Assembly (NCBI RefSeq): GCF_900188035.1
Contig: NZ_FZNN01000007.1
Location: 62,001 to 126,000, forward strand
Reading direction: 5' to 3'
Length of the DNA: 64,000 nt
From: Puniceibacterium sediminis
GTDB taxonomy: Bacteria; Pseudomonadota; Alphaproteobacteria; Rhodobacterales; Rhodobacteraceae
Shown here: piece after piece, positions 1-7,691 of the stretch
Position numbering within the stretch: position 1 is the first letter of the stretch
How the letters are laid out: each line of letters opens with the position of its first letter
Notes under the pieces: model-generated
Told to the model about the DNA's origin: nothing
The model's database searches: none
What the model saw: the letters and a program-made list of their open reading frames with translations, nothing else
Translations under genes and position numbers: made by a program

Positions 1-138
1 CGAAGCCTGCTCCTGCGCCTTTGCCTTGGCGTATTCCGCATAAATCTCTTGAAAGTCCTTGTTGCGCAGGCTTGCATCCCGCTTGGCGGGCATGGCCCGT
101 TCGACTTCTACGAACTTCAACATTGGCTGCTTCGCCAT
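1..138 (-). CDS. gltD: Glutamate synthase (NADPH) small subunit, N-terminal part only
   Basis: The first 46 codons read MAKQPMLKFVEVERAMPAKR and continue through a charged KDFQEIYAEYAKAKAQEQAS stretch to the window edge. This is the opening of the GltD family, which passes electrons from NADPH through Fe-S clusters to the GltB amidotransferase subunit in ammonium assimilation. The cysteine motifs of the family would follow immediately outside the window. The ATG at 138 is preceded by GGGAG at a good distance, which fixes the start. It is divergent from uppP. Recognition rests only on N-terminal similarity recalled from the family. Confidence 0.8.
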   Translation of the reverse strand, partial: MAKQPMLKFVEVERAMPAKRDASLRNKDFQEIYAEYAKAKAQEQAS

Positions 139-353
139 AAACCGCTCCCATTCCGTCTGGAATTTCTCTTTACTCAACAGAAAAACGAAAGAAAAGTCAT
201 AAGTGCTGACCCATATGTCGAATAATTTTCGAAAACCCAAGCCTCAGTAAGCGACCACTTGGAAAATTAGGTATACATGCGGACCTATATTCGACCTTTC
301 CTCTTTATTCTATGGGCTTATACGAAGACACATCTTCACACACGAGGGCACCC

Positions 354-1157
354 ATGCCACTGACCCATCTGATCATTCTTGCCTTGATTCAGGGCATTAC
401 CGAATTCTTGCCGATTTCGTCCTCGGGACACCTGATTCTATTGCCAAAACTCGCAGGCATTCCGGACCAGGGTCAGGTGATCGATGTCGCCGTTCACATC
501 GGGACGCTGCTGGCGGTCATCATCTTTTTCTGGTCCGATGTGCGCATCGCCGCCGCGGGCACCCTGCGCCTGCTGCGTGGCAAGGTCGACACCCCGGGTG
601 CCTTCCTTGCACTTTGCCTCGCGATTGCCACGGTGCCGGTGGTGCTGGCCGGTCTGGCGCTCAACCTCAGCGGCCTGAACGACATGCTGCGCTCGGTCGC
701 TGTGATCGGCTGGACCATGCTGATTTTCGGCATCGTCCTTTACTGGACCGACCAGCGCGGGGCCGGAGTGAAGCAGGACACCGACTGGACCCTGCGCGAC
801 GCCTTCAAGATGGGTCTTTGGCAGGTCATCGCGCTCATCCCCGGCACATCGCGTTCGGGCATCACAATCACCGCTGCGCGCCAGATGGGCTATGCCCGTC
901 CCGATGCGGCAAAGCTGTCGATGCTGATGTCGATTCCGACTATCGCCGCCTCCGGCCTGCTGCTTGGCATCGAGGTGGTGCACGACGCCGACATGTCCAC
1001 AGCGCGCGATGGCGGAATTGCGGCGGTTCTGGCGTTTTTCTCGGCGCTGGTAGCGCTCACGCTGATGATGCGTTTGCTGCGTTCCGTCAGCTTTACCCCC
1101 TACGTGATCTATCGGGTTATCCTGGGGATCGCGCTGCTAGTCTACGCGTATAGCTAA
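354..1157 (+). CDS. uppP: Undecaprenyl-diphosphatase UppP/BacA
   Basis: Integral membrane phosphatase that converts undecaprenyl diphosphate to the monophosphate carrier for peptidoglycan and O-antigen precursors. It confers bacitracin tolerance when abundant. Both family motifs are present: the glutamate-rich QGITEFLPISSSGHL near the N-terminus and PGTSRSGITI in the middle, set among several hydrophobic segments. The ATG at 354 follows GAGGG and gives 267 residues, the usual family length. An upstream ATG at 312 would add 14 non-hydrophobic residues and is less likely. The AT-rich 215 bp between it and gltD holds the promoters of both divergent genes. Convergent with rlmH. Confidence 0.95.
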   Translation: MPLTHLIILALIQGITEFLPISSSGHLILLPKLAGIPDQGQVIDVAVHIGTLLAVIIFFWSDVRIAAAGTLRLLRGKVDTPGAFLALCLAIATVPVVLAGLALNLSGLNDMLRSVAVIGWTMLIFGIVLYWTDQRGAGVKQDTDWTLRDAFKMGLWQVIALIPGTSRSGITITAARQMGYARPDAAKLSMLMSIPTIAASGLLLGIEVVHDADMSTARDGGIAAVLAFFSALVALTLMMRLLRSVSFTPYVIYRVILGIALLVYAYS

Positions 1158-1246
1158 GGCCATACAAAGGGCAGTGCCACCCTTAGCGGGCAGGCGCTGC
1201 CCGGCGCTTTTGTGCGGACGTACCGCGTGGATCACATGCCGAAAAT

Positions 1247-1717
1247 CTAGACCCGATGATACGGACTGCCCGCCAGAATCGATGCCGCGCGGTAGAGTTG
1301 TTCGGCCAACATCACCCGTACGAGCATATGCGGCCATACCATTTTTCCGAAAGAAAGCGTGCTCTGCGCCTGCTCGCGCAGCGACGGGTCGATACCATCC
1401 GCGCCGCCGATCACAAATGCCAGATCACTGGTTCCGCTGTCACGCCATCCCGCCACCCGGTCCGCGAACTCGGGCGAGGACATTACCGGCCCGCGTTCGT
1501 CTAGTGCACAGATGAGGGCCCCGGTCGGGATCACCTTTTGCAGCAATGCCGCCTCGGCGGCCATGCCGCCACCCTTACGGTCCTCGACCTCATGCACCGT
1601 CACGGGGCCAAGACTGAGCGACCGCCCGCCGCGGTCGAACCGCCGCAGGTAGTCGTCAAGAAGCTCGCGCTCGGGACCGGTTCGCAACCGGCCCACCACG
1701 CACAGATGTACCCGCAT
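1247..1717 (-). CDS. rlmH: 23S rRNA (pseudouridine-1915-N3)-methyltransferase RlmH
   Basis: SPOUT-class methyltransferase that methylates pseudouridine 1915 in helix 69 of 23S rRNA using S-adenosylmethionine, acting on assembled 70S ribosomes. The 156-residue length is typical. The sequence shows the VIGGADGID loop of the trefoil-knot SAM site, the LSFGKMVWPHMLVRVMLAEQ helix and the conserved C-terminal YHRV end. It follows rsfS directly, with the rsfS stop abutting its ATG at 1717. This is a classic ribosome-maturation pair, so the two are surely co-transcribed. Confidence 0.96.
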   Translation of the reverse strand: MRVHLCVVGRLRTGPERELLDDYLRRFDRGGRSLSLGPVTVHEVEDRKGGGMAAEAALLQKVIPTGALICALDERGPVMSSPEFADRVAGWRDSGTSDLAFVIGGADGIDPSLREQAQSTLSFGKMVWPHMLVRVMLAEQLYRAASILAGSPYHRV

Positions 1718-2176
1718 CTACTGGGGTTTGGCCTTTGCCAATTCGCCAGCAGGCATCCACATCTTTTCCAGCTGATAGAATTCGCGCACTTCCGGACGGA
1801 AGACATGAACAATCACGTCGCCCGTGTCGATAAGCACCCAGTCGCCGGTTTCCTTGCCCTCGACCTTGGACAGCACGCCGAACTGCTGCTTGAGATCGTC
1901 GACCACCTTTTCGGACAGCGCAGCAACCTGACGGGACGAACGCCCCGAGCAGATCACCATGTAGTCGCCAATGGCAGTCTTGCCGCGCAGATCAATCTGC
2001 ACGACATCTTCAGCCTTGTTATCATCGAGACTGGCAAGGATCGACGCGAGAATCTTTTCGCTGGTCACATCCAGATGGGTCACGCCCGACATGGGCATTC
2101 CCGGGTGAGCGGCATGGGCCGCATCAGTATTGAATGACAGGACATTGTCCTCCTGATTTTGCTGCGTCGACCACAT
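1718..2176 (-). CDS. rsfS: Ribosomal silencing factor RsfS
   Basis: RsfS (YbeB/Iojap, DUF143) binds uL14 of the large subunit and blocks joining to the 30S subunit when nutrients are scarce. The core from SEKILASILASLDD through TGDWVLIDTGDVIVHVF and VREFYQLEKMW is intact. The start is uncertain. The ATG at 2176 lacks a ribosome binding site. The best site, GGAGGACA before an ATG at 2145, is in the wrong frame and opens only a 21-codon peptide. In-frame ATGs occur at 2098 and 2092, and a CTG at 2140 sits well behind GGAGG. A one-base deletion near the true start, or a leader peptide coupled to 2098, would explain this. Confidence 0.86.
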   Translation of the reverse strand: MWSTQQNQEDNVLSFNTDAAHAAHPGMPMSGVTHLDVTSEKILASILASLDDNKAEDVVQIDLRGKTAIGDYMVICSGRSSRQVAALSEKVVDDLKQQFGVLSKVEGKETGDWVLIDTGDVIVHVFRPEVREFYQLEKMWMPAGELAKAKPQ

Positions 2177-2348
2177 CCCCGACGCTGGTGTATTCTCAAG
2201 ATAACACCGCAGATGTGAAATCTCAATGTCAGGCTACATTTCAGCAGCGCAAGAGGGGTCCCATAGGGTGATTCTGGCGAAACCACCAGCACTGTCTCAG
2301 GGATGGATCACAATTGTTCGATCGCCGTCACTGGCCCGGTCGGCCGGA

Positions 2349-4688
2349 TCACGCGCCGTAGGGCACCCAAACCGTTTTGACCTCGGTCGCGGCATCCAGA
2401 AACGCTCGCCCTTCACCCGTCGGCCCCATCCAGTCGCACGCCATGCCGTTGTTAACCCAGGTCCGTTTCAATGAGCCCGCAGCCCCCTTTTCGATCACCG
2501 CAGAAACATCCGCCGTCGAAAAGCTCCAGACGGCTTCGACATCCATGTGGCTCGCCAGAGTCGGTGCCAGTTCCGCGTGGCTGCCGGTCAGGATGTTGAC
2601 CACCCCCCCGGGGACATCTGATGTATCGAGCACCTGATAAAGGTCCGCCGCGATCAACGGAAAGGCATCCGATGCGACCAGAACCGCCCGGTTGCCCATA
2701 GCGATCACTGGTGCCAGCACCGAGATGAGGCCCAACAGAGGCGCTTCATCCGGGCAAAGCGCGCCGATCACGCCACAGGGTTCGCGCAGTGCCAACGCGA
2801 CCCCGCGCATTGGCACCTGCGTCACGCGCCCTTCGTATTTGTCGGCCCAGGCTGCGTAGGTGAACAGACGGTTCACTGCAGCGTCAACCTCGCGGGCGCC
2901 GTCGCGGCCGCCGGTCATCCGGTCGATGGACCGTGCGAATTCGCCTGCACGGGCCGAAAGGTTCTCACCCAGATAATATAGGATCTGCGCCCTCAGATGT
3001 GCTGTCGTCCCGGCCCAGGCTTTTGCCCCCCGCGCTGCTTCGACCGCATTTCGGATATCCTTGCGGTTCGCCAACGGTGACTGTCCGATCAGTTTGCCCG
3101 CCTTGTCATAGACATTGCGCATATAGCCCCCGTCGGGCCGCGCCTGCTTGCCTCCGATATAGAGCTTTGCCGTGCGGTCGACGGCCTGGGGATTGGCCTC
3201 ATCGCCTTTGAACGCCTTCACCGGTTTCAGCGCCTTCGCGCCAACGTCCTCGCGCGTATAGGCCAGCAATCCGTCCCAGCCTCCCTCGCGACCAAAACCG
3301 GATTCGCGCATCCCACCAAATGGGGCTGACGCGTCAAACATGTTGGTTCCGTTGATCCAGACCACCCCGGCGACCAGTTTCGGTGCGATGTCCAGTGCGA
3401 CGTTGATATTCTCGCTCCACACCGTCGCGGCCAGCCCGTAGCGCGTGTTGTTGGCAATCTCGACAGCCTCTGACGGCGTGCGGAAGGTCGTCGCCACCAG
3501 CACCGGGCCAAAAATCTCTTCCTGCATCAGGGCCGAGGCCGGGCTAAGCCCTGTGATCAGCGTCGGCGGATAGAAACACCCCTCGGGACAGGGCGTTGCG
3601 GCCCGGTGGGTTTCGCCTTCGCTGTTTCGATCCACAAGCACCCGGATCCGATCCAGCTGCGCCGGATCGACGATGGCGCCCACGTCGATGCACTTGTCCA
3701 GCGGGTTGCCGATCCGCATGCCATCCATCCGCGCGCGCAACTTGGCATAGAACCGCTCGGCGATCCCCTCCTGTACCAGCAGGCGCGACCCGGCACAGCA
3801 GACTTGCCCCTGATTGAACCAGATCGCATCCACCAGACCTTCGACCGCTGAATCAATATCCGCATCCTCGAAAACGATGTACGGGCTCTTGCCACCCAGC
3901 TCCAGGGTCAGCGCCTTACCGGAACCGGCCGTCGCCTCGCGGATTTTGCGGCCCACCTCGGTCGAGCCGGTAAAGGCGATCTTGTCGACTTCTGCGCTGA
4001 CGATCATCTCGCCCACCGCGCCGTCCCCGGTCACGATATTCACCACACCCTTGGGCAGGCCCGCCTGTCGGCAGATATCGGCAAACAGAAGTGCCGTCAG
4101 CGAAGTGTACTCTGCGGGCTTCAATACGACGGTATTGCCCATGGCCAGCGCCGGTGCGACCTTCCAGGCCAGCATCAGCAGCGGAAAATTCCAGGGGATG
4201 ATCTGTCCGCAAACCCCCAGCGCGACGCGTCCCGGCAGCTCAGATTCCATCAGCTGCGCCATCCCGGCGTGGTAGTAGAAATGCCGCTGCGCGAGGGGAA
4301 TATCGATATCCCGGCTCTCGCGGATCGGCTTGCCGTTATCCAACGTCTCCAGCACGGCGAAAAGCCGCGAGTGTTTCTGCAACAGCCGCGCAAGCGCATA
4401 GAGGAACCGCGCCCGCCCCGGTCCGCCCAGCTTTGCCCACTTGGGCTGTGCGCGGCGCGCCGCCGCGACCGCCGCATCGACATCGGCCGACCCGGCCTGT
4501 GACAGGGTGGCCAGAACCTCTCCGGTCGCTGGGTTGCGGGTTTCAAAGCCGTCGCCCCGAGCAGTCATTTCACCGTCGATGAAATGGCCGAACGTGCTGC
4601 CCTGCTCTGCCAGCCAGGCCTTCGCCTCAGCGGCGCTCTCGGCTGCGGGGCCATATTCCATCGACTCGAATATCTCGCTCACGCTCAT
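2349..4688 (-). CDS. ALDH16-type two-domain aldehyde dehydrogenase
   Basis: NAD(P)-dependent aldehyde oxidation to carboxylic acid. Residues 1 to about 490 form a complete ALDH domain with PWNFP, the general-base glutamate in TLELGGK (about residue 263) and the nucleophilic cysteine in GQVCCAG (about residue 297). From about residue 510 a second ALDH-like unit begins (KLYIGGKQARPDGGY) that has no catalytic cysteine motif and ends in a shortened C-terminal stretch. A catalytic domain followed by an ALDH-like pseudo-domain is the hallmark of ALDH16. The ATG at 4688 follows a purine-rich AGAAGAG; a TTG six codons upstream is an unlikely start. It lies 48 bp behind deoC, so it probably oxidises the acetaldehyde DeoC releases (inference). 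Confidence 0.9.
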   Translation of the reverse strand: MSVSEIFESMEYGPAAESAAEAKAWLAEQGSTFGHFIDGEMTARGDGFETRNPATGEVLATLSQAGSADVDAAVAAARRAQPKWAKLGGPGRARFLYALARLLQKHSRLFAVLETLDNGKPIRESRDIDIPLAQRHFYYHAGMAQLMESELPGRVALGVCGQIIPWNFPLLMLAWKVAPALAMGNTVVLKPAEYTSLTALLFADICRQAGLPKGVVNIVTGDGAVGEMIVSAEVDKIAFTGSTEVGRKIREATAGSGKALTLELGGKSPYIVFEDADIDSAVEGLVDAIWFNQGQVCCAGSRLLVQEGIAERFYAKLRARMDGMRIGNPLDKCIDVGAIVDPAQLDRIRVLVDRNSEGETHRAATPCPEGCFYPPTLITGLSPASALMQEEIFGPVLVATTFRTPSEAVEIANNTRYGLAATVWSENINVALDIAPKLVAGVVWINGTNMFDASAPFGGMRESGFGREGGWDGLLAYTREDVGAKALKPVKAFKGDEANPQAVDRTAKLYIGGKQARPDGGYMRNVYDKAGKLIGQSPLANRKDIRNAVEAARGAKAWAGTTAHLRAQILYYLGENLSARAGEFARSIDRMTGGRDGAREVDAAVNRLFTYAAWADKYEGRVTQVPMRGVALALREPCGVIGALCPDEAPLLGLISVLAPVIAMGNRAVLVASDAFPLIAADLYQVLDTSDVPGGVVNILTGSHAELAPTLASHMDVEAVWSFSTADVSAVIEKGAAGSLKRTWVNNGMACDWMGPTGEGRAFLDAATEVKTVWVPYGA

Positions 4689-4736
4689 CTCTTCTTCTCT
4701 TTCCAAATACGCAAATCCGACCAGCCAAAAGCCCCG

Positions 4737-5747
4737 TCAGGCCATGGCGTGTCGCCAGTTGGCCGAATAGGCGCCAGTCACATAATGCTCCAGCTGCCGC
4801 TCGATGTCGCCCAGCAGCGAGGACGCCCCAAAGCGGAACAGATCGGGCCGCAGCCAGCGATCTCCAAGCTCGTCCTTGATCAGCGCGAGGTAAGTGAGCG
4901 CATCCTTGGCCTTGGATATCCCGCCGGCGGGCTTGTAACCCACGCGAAACCCGGTCGCCTCGTGATAATCCCGGATCGCCCGCAACATCACCAGGGTCAC
5001 CGGCAGTGTCGCGTTCACCGGTTCCTTGCCGGTCGAGGTCTTGATGAAATCCGCCCCTGCCATCATGCAGATCAGCGACGCCCGCGCCACGTTTTGCAAC
5101 GTCCCCAGCTCACCGGTGGCAAGGATCGCCTTCACATGCGCCGCGCCGCAAGCCGCACGAAAATCGCGCATCTCGTCATAAAGCGCCTGCCAGTTCCCCG
5201 TCAGCACATGCCGACGCGAGATCACAATATCGATTTCAGCAGCACCCGCCGCCACGCTTTCACCAATTTCGGCGACACGTAGGTGAAAGGGCGACAGCCC
5301 CGCCGGAAACCCCGTAGACACCGCCGCAACAGGAATGCCGGACCCGGCCAGCGCCGCGACAGCGGGGGCAATCATGTCGTGATAGACACAAACCGCGCCG
5401 ACCGTCAGCCTTGGCAGACCCAGTGCATCGAGCACATCTGCGCGCACCGGATGACGCGCCTTGGCACACAGCCGCTGCACCCGCCCCACCGTATCGTCGC
5501 CTGCCAGCGTCGTCAGATCGATGCAGGAAATCGCCCGCGCCAGCCAGGCAGCCTGCCACTCTTTCTTGACCGACCGCCGACCGGGCAAGGATGCCGCCCG
5601 CCGCTCGATCGCGGATCGGTTCGCCGTGGCCCGCATCACCCAGTCCAGATCCAGCGGGATCCCCGGGTTGCGCGGTTCAAGAGTTTGCGGAAGGTTTCCG
5701 ACCCCACTGAGGGCAGTCCCCTGCCCGGACACTCCGTAATCCGGCAT
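4737..5747 (-). CDS. deoC: Deoxyribose-phosphate aldolase DeoC
   Basis: Class I aldolase that cleaves 2-deoxyribose 5-phosphate to glyceraldehyde 3-phosphate and acetaldehyde in deoxynucleoside catabolism. The Schiff-base lysine lies in GADFIKTSTGK and the second active-site lysine in GYKPAGGI; EIDIVI precedes them in the barrel. The ATG at 5747 sits behind a strong GGAGG and gives 336 residues, matching the longer DeoC form with an N-terminal extension. It is the first gene of a two-gene unit with the ALDH16 enzyme. Its 5' region is shared with the divergent sitABCD operon. Confidence 0.93.
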   Translation of the reverse strand: MPDYGVSGQGTALSGVGNLPQTLEPRNPGIPLDLDWVMRATANRSAIERRAASLPGRRSVKKEWQAAWLARAISCIDLTTLAGDDTVGRVQRLCAKARHPVRADVLDALGLPRLTVGAVCVYHDMIAPAVAALAGSGIPVAAVSTGFPAGLSPFHLRVAEIGESVAAGAAEIDIVISRRHVLTGNWQALYDEMRDFRAACGAAHVKAILATGELGTLQNVARASLICMMAGADFIKTSTGKEPVNATLPVTLVMLRAIRDYHEATGFRVGYKPAGGISKAKDALTYLALIKDELGDRWLRPDLFRFGASSLLGDIERQLEHYVTGAYSANWRHAMA

Positions 5748-5868
5748 GTTATCCTCCGTCGTGAAGCCGTTTGCGACAACTGTGGCGGCCGCGGCACACA
5801 AGTTCAAGAGCAACGCAACGCCACCCCGCGCGCAAAGGCCGGGCGTTCCGGCGGAACTTCGCCCCGTT

Positions 5869-5887
5869 ATTGCGAGTTACTCGCAAT
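5869..5887. promoter_or_regulatory. Probable Mur/Fur-family operator, site A
   Basis: ATTGCGAGTTACTCGCAAT is a perfect inverted repeat with 9-bp arms around a single central T. It lies 61 bp upstream of the sitA start. Its size, palindromy and position fit a metal-sensing Fur-superfamily operator; Mur control of sitABCD is known in alphaproteobacteria. The assignment to Mur rather than Fur is inference. Confidence 0.6.
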
Positions 5888-5899
5888 TGAGTTGACTAT

Positions 5900-5917
5900 T
5901 TGCGAATGACTCTCATA
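5900..5917. promoter_or_regulatory. Probable Mur/Fur-family operator, site B
   Basis: TTGCGAATGACTCTCATA matches site A (5870-5887) at 13 of 18 positions and starts exactly 30 bp downstream of it, about three helical turns, so the two sites face the same side of the DNA. It is an imperfect palindrome and ends 31 bp before the sitA ATG, where it could block the promoter. Confidence 0.5.
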
Positions 5918-5948
5918 TTCAATTTTAACAAACAGGATTGAACCGACT

Positions 5949-6908
5949 ATGAAACTCGACCGCCGCTCGCTCCTCCTTGGCCTCGCCAGTGTGTCTTTTG
6001 TGCCCACAACCGGCTTGGCGCAGGACCGGCTGGCCATCACCGCCACCACCGGCATGATCGCCGACGCCGCGCGCCACATCGGCGGCGACGTGGTAGACGT
6101 GACTGCCTTGATGGGGGCTGGTGTCGATCCGCACAGTTACCGCCAGACCCGCACCGACATCGTCGCCCTCACACGCGCCGATCTTGTGTTGTGGAACGGT
6201 CTCTACCTCGAAGCACAGATGGAGGACTTTCTGCTTCGCCTTGGCGAACGCTCATCCGTCGCCCCCATCGGCGAGGCCGTCCCCAAGGACCAGCTCCTCC
6301 ACCACGCCGCATACGAAGGCCGCCCCGATCCGCATATCTGGATGGTTCCGGATATTTGGCGCCATGCAGTTCTGGCCGCCCGGGACGCGATGAGCCAAGC
6401 TCGTCCCGACCTCTCCGCGACGTTCGAGGCGAACGCCAAATCCTATCTGGCCGAAATCGACGCCACCGCGACCTACGCAGCCGACGCCCTGTCCAAGGTG
6501 CCCGAAGAAACCCGGATTCTTGTCACGGCCCATGACGCCTTCAGCTATTTCGGCCGTCAGTACGGTTTTGAAGTCCTCGGCATTCAGGGCATCTCGACCG
6601 AAAGCGAAGCCGGCTTGCAGCGCATCGGCGGCCTTGTCGATACGCTCGTCAGCCGCAAGATTGCGTCGGTGTTTGTGGAAACCTCAGTATCAGATCGCAA
6701 CATCCGCGCCCTGATCGAAGGTGCCGCGGCGCAGGGCCATGCCGTCCAGATCGGTGGTGAACTATACTCTGACGCCATGGGCGAACCGGGCACCTACGAG
6801 GGCACCTATATCGGCATGATCGACCACAATGTGACCACCATCGCCCGCGCACTGGGTGCCGACATCCCCGCGACGGGCATGTCGGGCCAGCTGACGAACG
6901 GAGCCTGA
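5949..6908 (+). CDS. sitA: Manganese/iron ABC transporter, periplasmic binding protein (SitA-like)
   Basis: Cluster A-I metal-binding lipocalin-unrelated substrate protein of the ZnuA/MntC/SitA family, which delivers Mn2+ (or Fe2+/Zn2+) to the membrane permease. The N-terminus DRRSLLLGLASV followed by a hydrophobic run and GLAQ looks like a twin-arginine signal. Metal-ligand histidines are visible in GVDPHSYRQ and GRPDPHIW, with later acidic ligands in the C-terminal lobe. There is no long His-rich loop, which argues for Mn/Fe over Zn. First gene of a tightly packed four-gene operon behind two Mur/Fur-type sites, which supports a manganese role. Confidence 0.88.
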   Translation: MKLDRRSLLLGLASVSFVPTTGLAQDRLAITATTGMIADAARHIGGDVVDVTALMGAGVDPHSYRQTRTDIVALTRADLVLWNGLYLEAQMEDFLLRLGERSSVAPIGEAVPKDQLLHHAAYEGRPDPHIWMVPDIWRHAVLAARDAMSQARPDLSATFEANAKSYLAEIDATATYAADALSKVPEETRILVTAHDAFSYFGRQYGFEVLGIQGISTESEAGLQRIGGLVDTLVSRKIASVFVETSVSDRNIRALIEGAAAQGHAVQIGGELYSDAMGEPGTYEGTYIGMIDHNVTTIARALGADIPATGMSGQLTNGA

Positions 6909-6911
6909 GCA

Positions 6912-7691
6912 ATGACCGCCGCCCTGCCCCACACCGATCCTGCGCAAAGCCCGCTTGCCATCCGGGGGCTCACCGTGTCCTACGGCGAACAGCCGGTGGT
7001 ATTCTCGGTCGACATGACCGTTCAGGACGGTGCGATGACTGCCATCATCGGCCCCAACGGCGCGGGGAAATCGACCCTTCTCAAGGCCGCGCTGAACATC
7101 GTGAAACCGCTGTCTGGCCACGTCACCGTTTATGGACGCCCGCTCGCCGAACAGGCCCACCGCATTGCCTATGTCCCCCAGCGCGCAAGCGTCGACTGGG
7201 ACTTCCCGACCGAAGTTCTGGACGTGGTCTTGATGGGTCTTTATCGCGACCTTGGCCTGCTTGGCCGCGTCCGTGCGCGCCACATTACCCACGCAAAGGA
7301 ATGCCTTGCCCGCGTCGGAATGGAGGATTTCGCCTCACGCCAGATCGGCCAGCTTTCGGGCGGCCAGCAACAGCGCGTCTTCCTTGCCCGTGCGCTGGCG
7401 CAAAAGGCCGACCTTTATCTGCTTGATGAACCCTTTGCCGGGGTCGATGCGGCAACAGAACGCGCTATTATCGACGTGCTGAAAAGCCTTCGGGCCGAAG
7501 GCAAGACCGTGGTCGCCGTGCACCATGACCTCTCCACTGTGCGGGCCTATTTCGACAATGTCTTTCTGATCAACCGCCGCAAGATGGGCGAAGGGCCGAT
7601 TGCCGCCTCCTTTACCCCGGAAACGGTGCAGGCCACCTATGGCGGGCGGCTGGCCGACGGACAGATTACCCAACTGACGCAGGAAGCCTGA
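6912..7691 (+). CDS. sitB: Manganese/iron ABC transporter ATPase (SitB-like)
   Basis: Cytoplasmic ATPase that powers the metal importer. It has Walker A (GPNGAGKST), a Q-loop region (YVPQRASVDWDFP), the signature LSGGQQQR and Walker B with catalytic glutamate (LYLLDEPF), followed by the switch histidine in VAVHHDLS. It is 259 residues long, a single nucleotide-binding domain as expected for a homodimer. Three bases separate it from sitA, and its stop codon is followed directly by the sitC start, so translation is coupled. Confidence 0.93.
   Translation: MTAALPHTDPAQSPLAIRGLTVSYGEQPVVFSVDMTVQDGAMTAIIGPNGAGKSTLLKAALNIVKPLSGHVTVYGRPLAEQAHRIAYVPQRASVDWDFPTEVLDVVLMGLYRDLGLLGRVRARHITHAKECLARVGMEDFASRQIGQLSGGQQQRVFLARALAQKADLYLLDEPFAGVDAATERAIIDVLKSLRAEGKTVVAVHHDLSTVRAYFDNVFLINRRKMGEGPIAASFTPETVQATYGGRLADGQITQLTQEA

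Noticed and set aside
1158-1246. GCTAAGG/CCTTAGC inverted repeat after uppP as a terminator
   Set aside because: Loop of more than 20 bases and no T-run on either strand.
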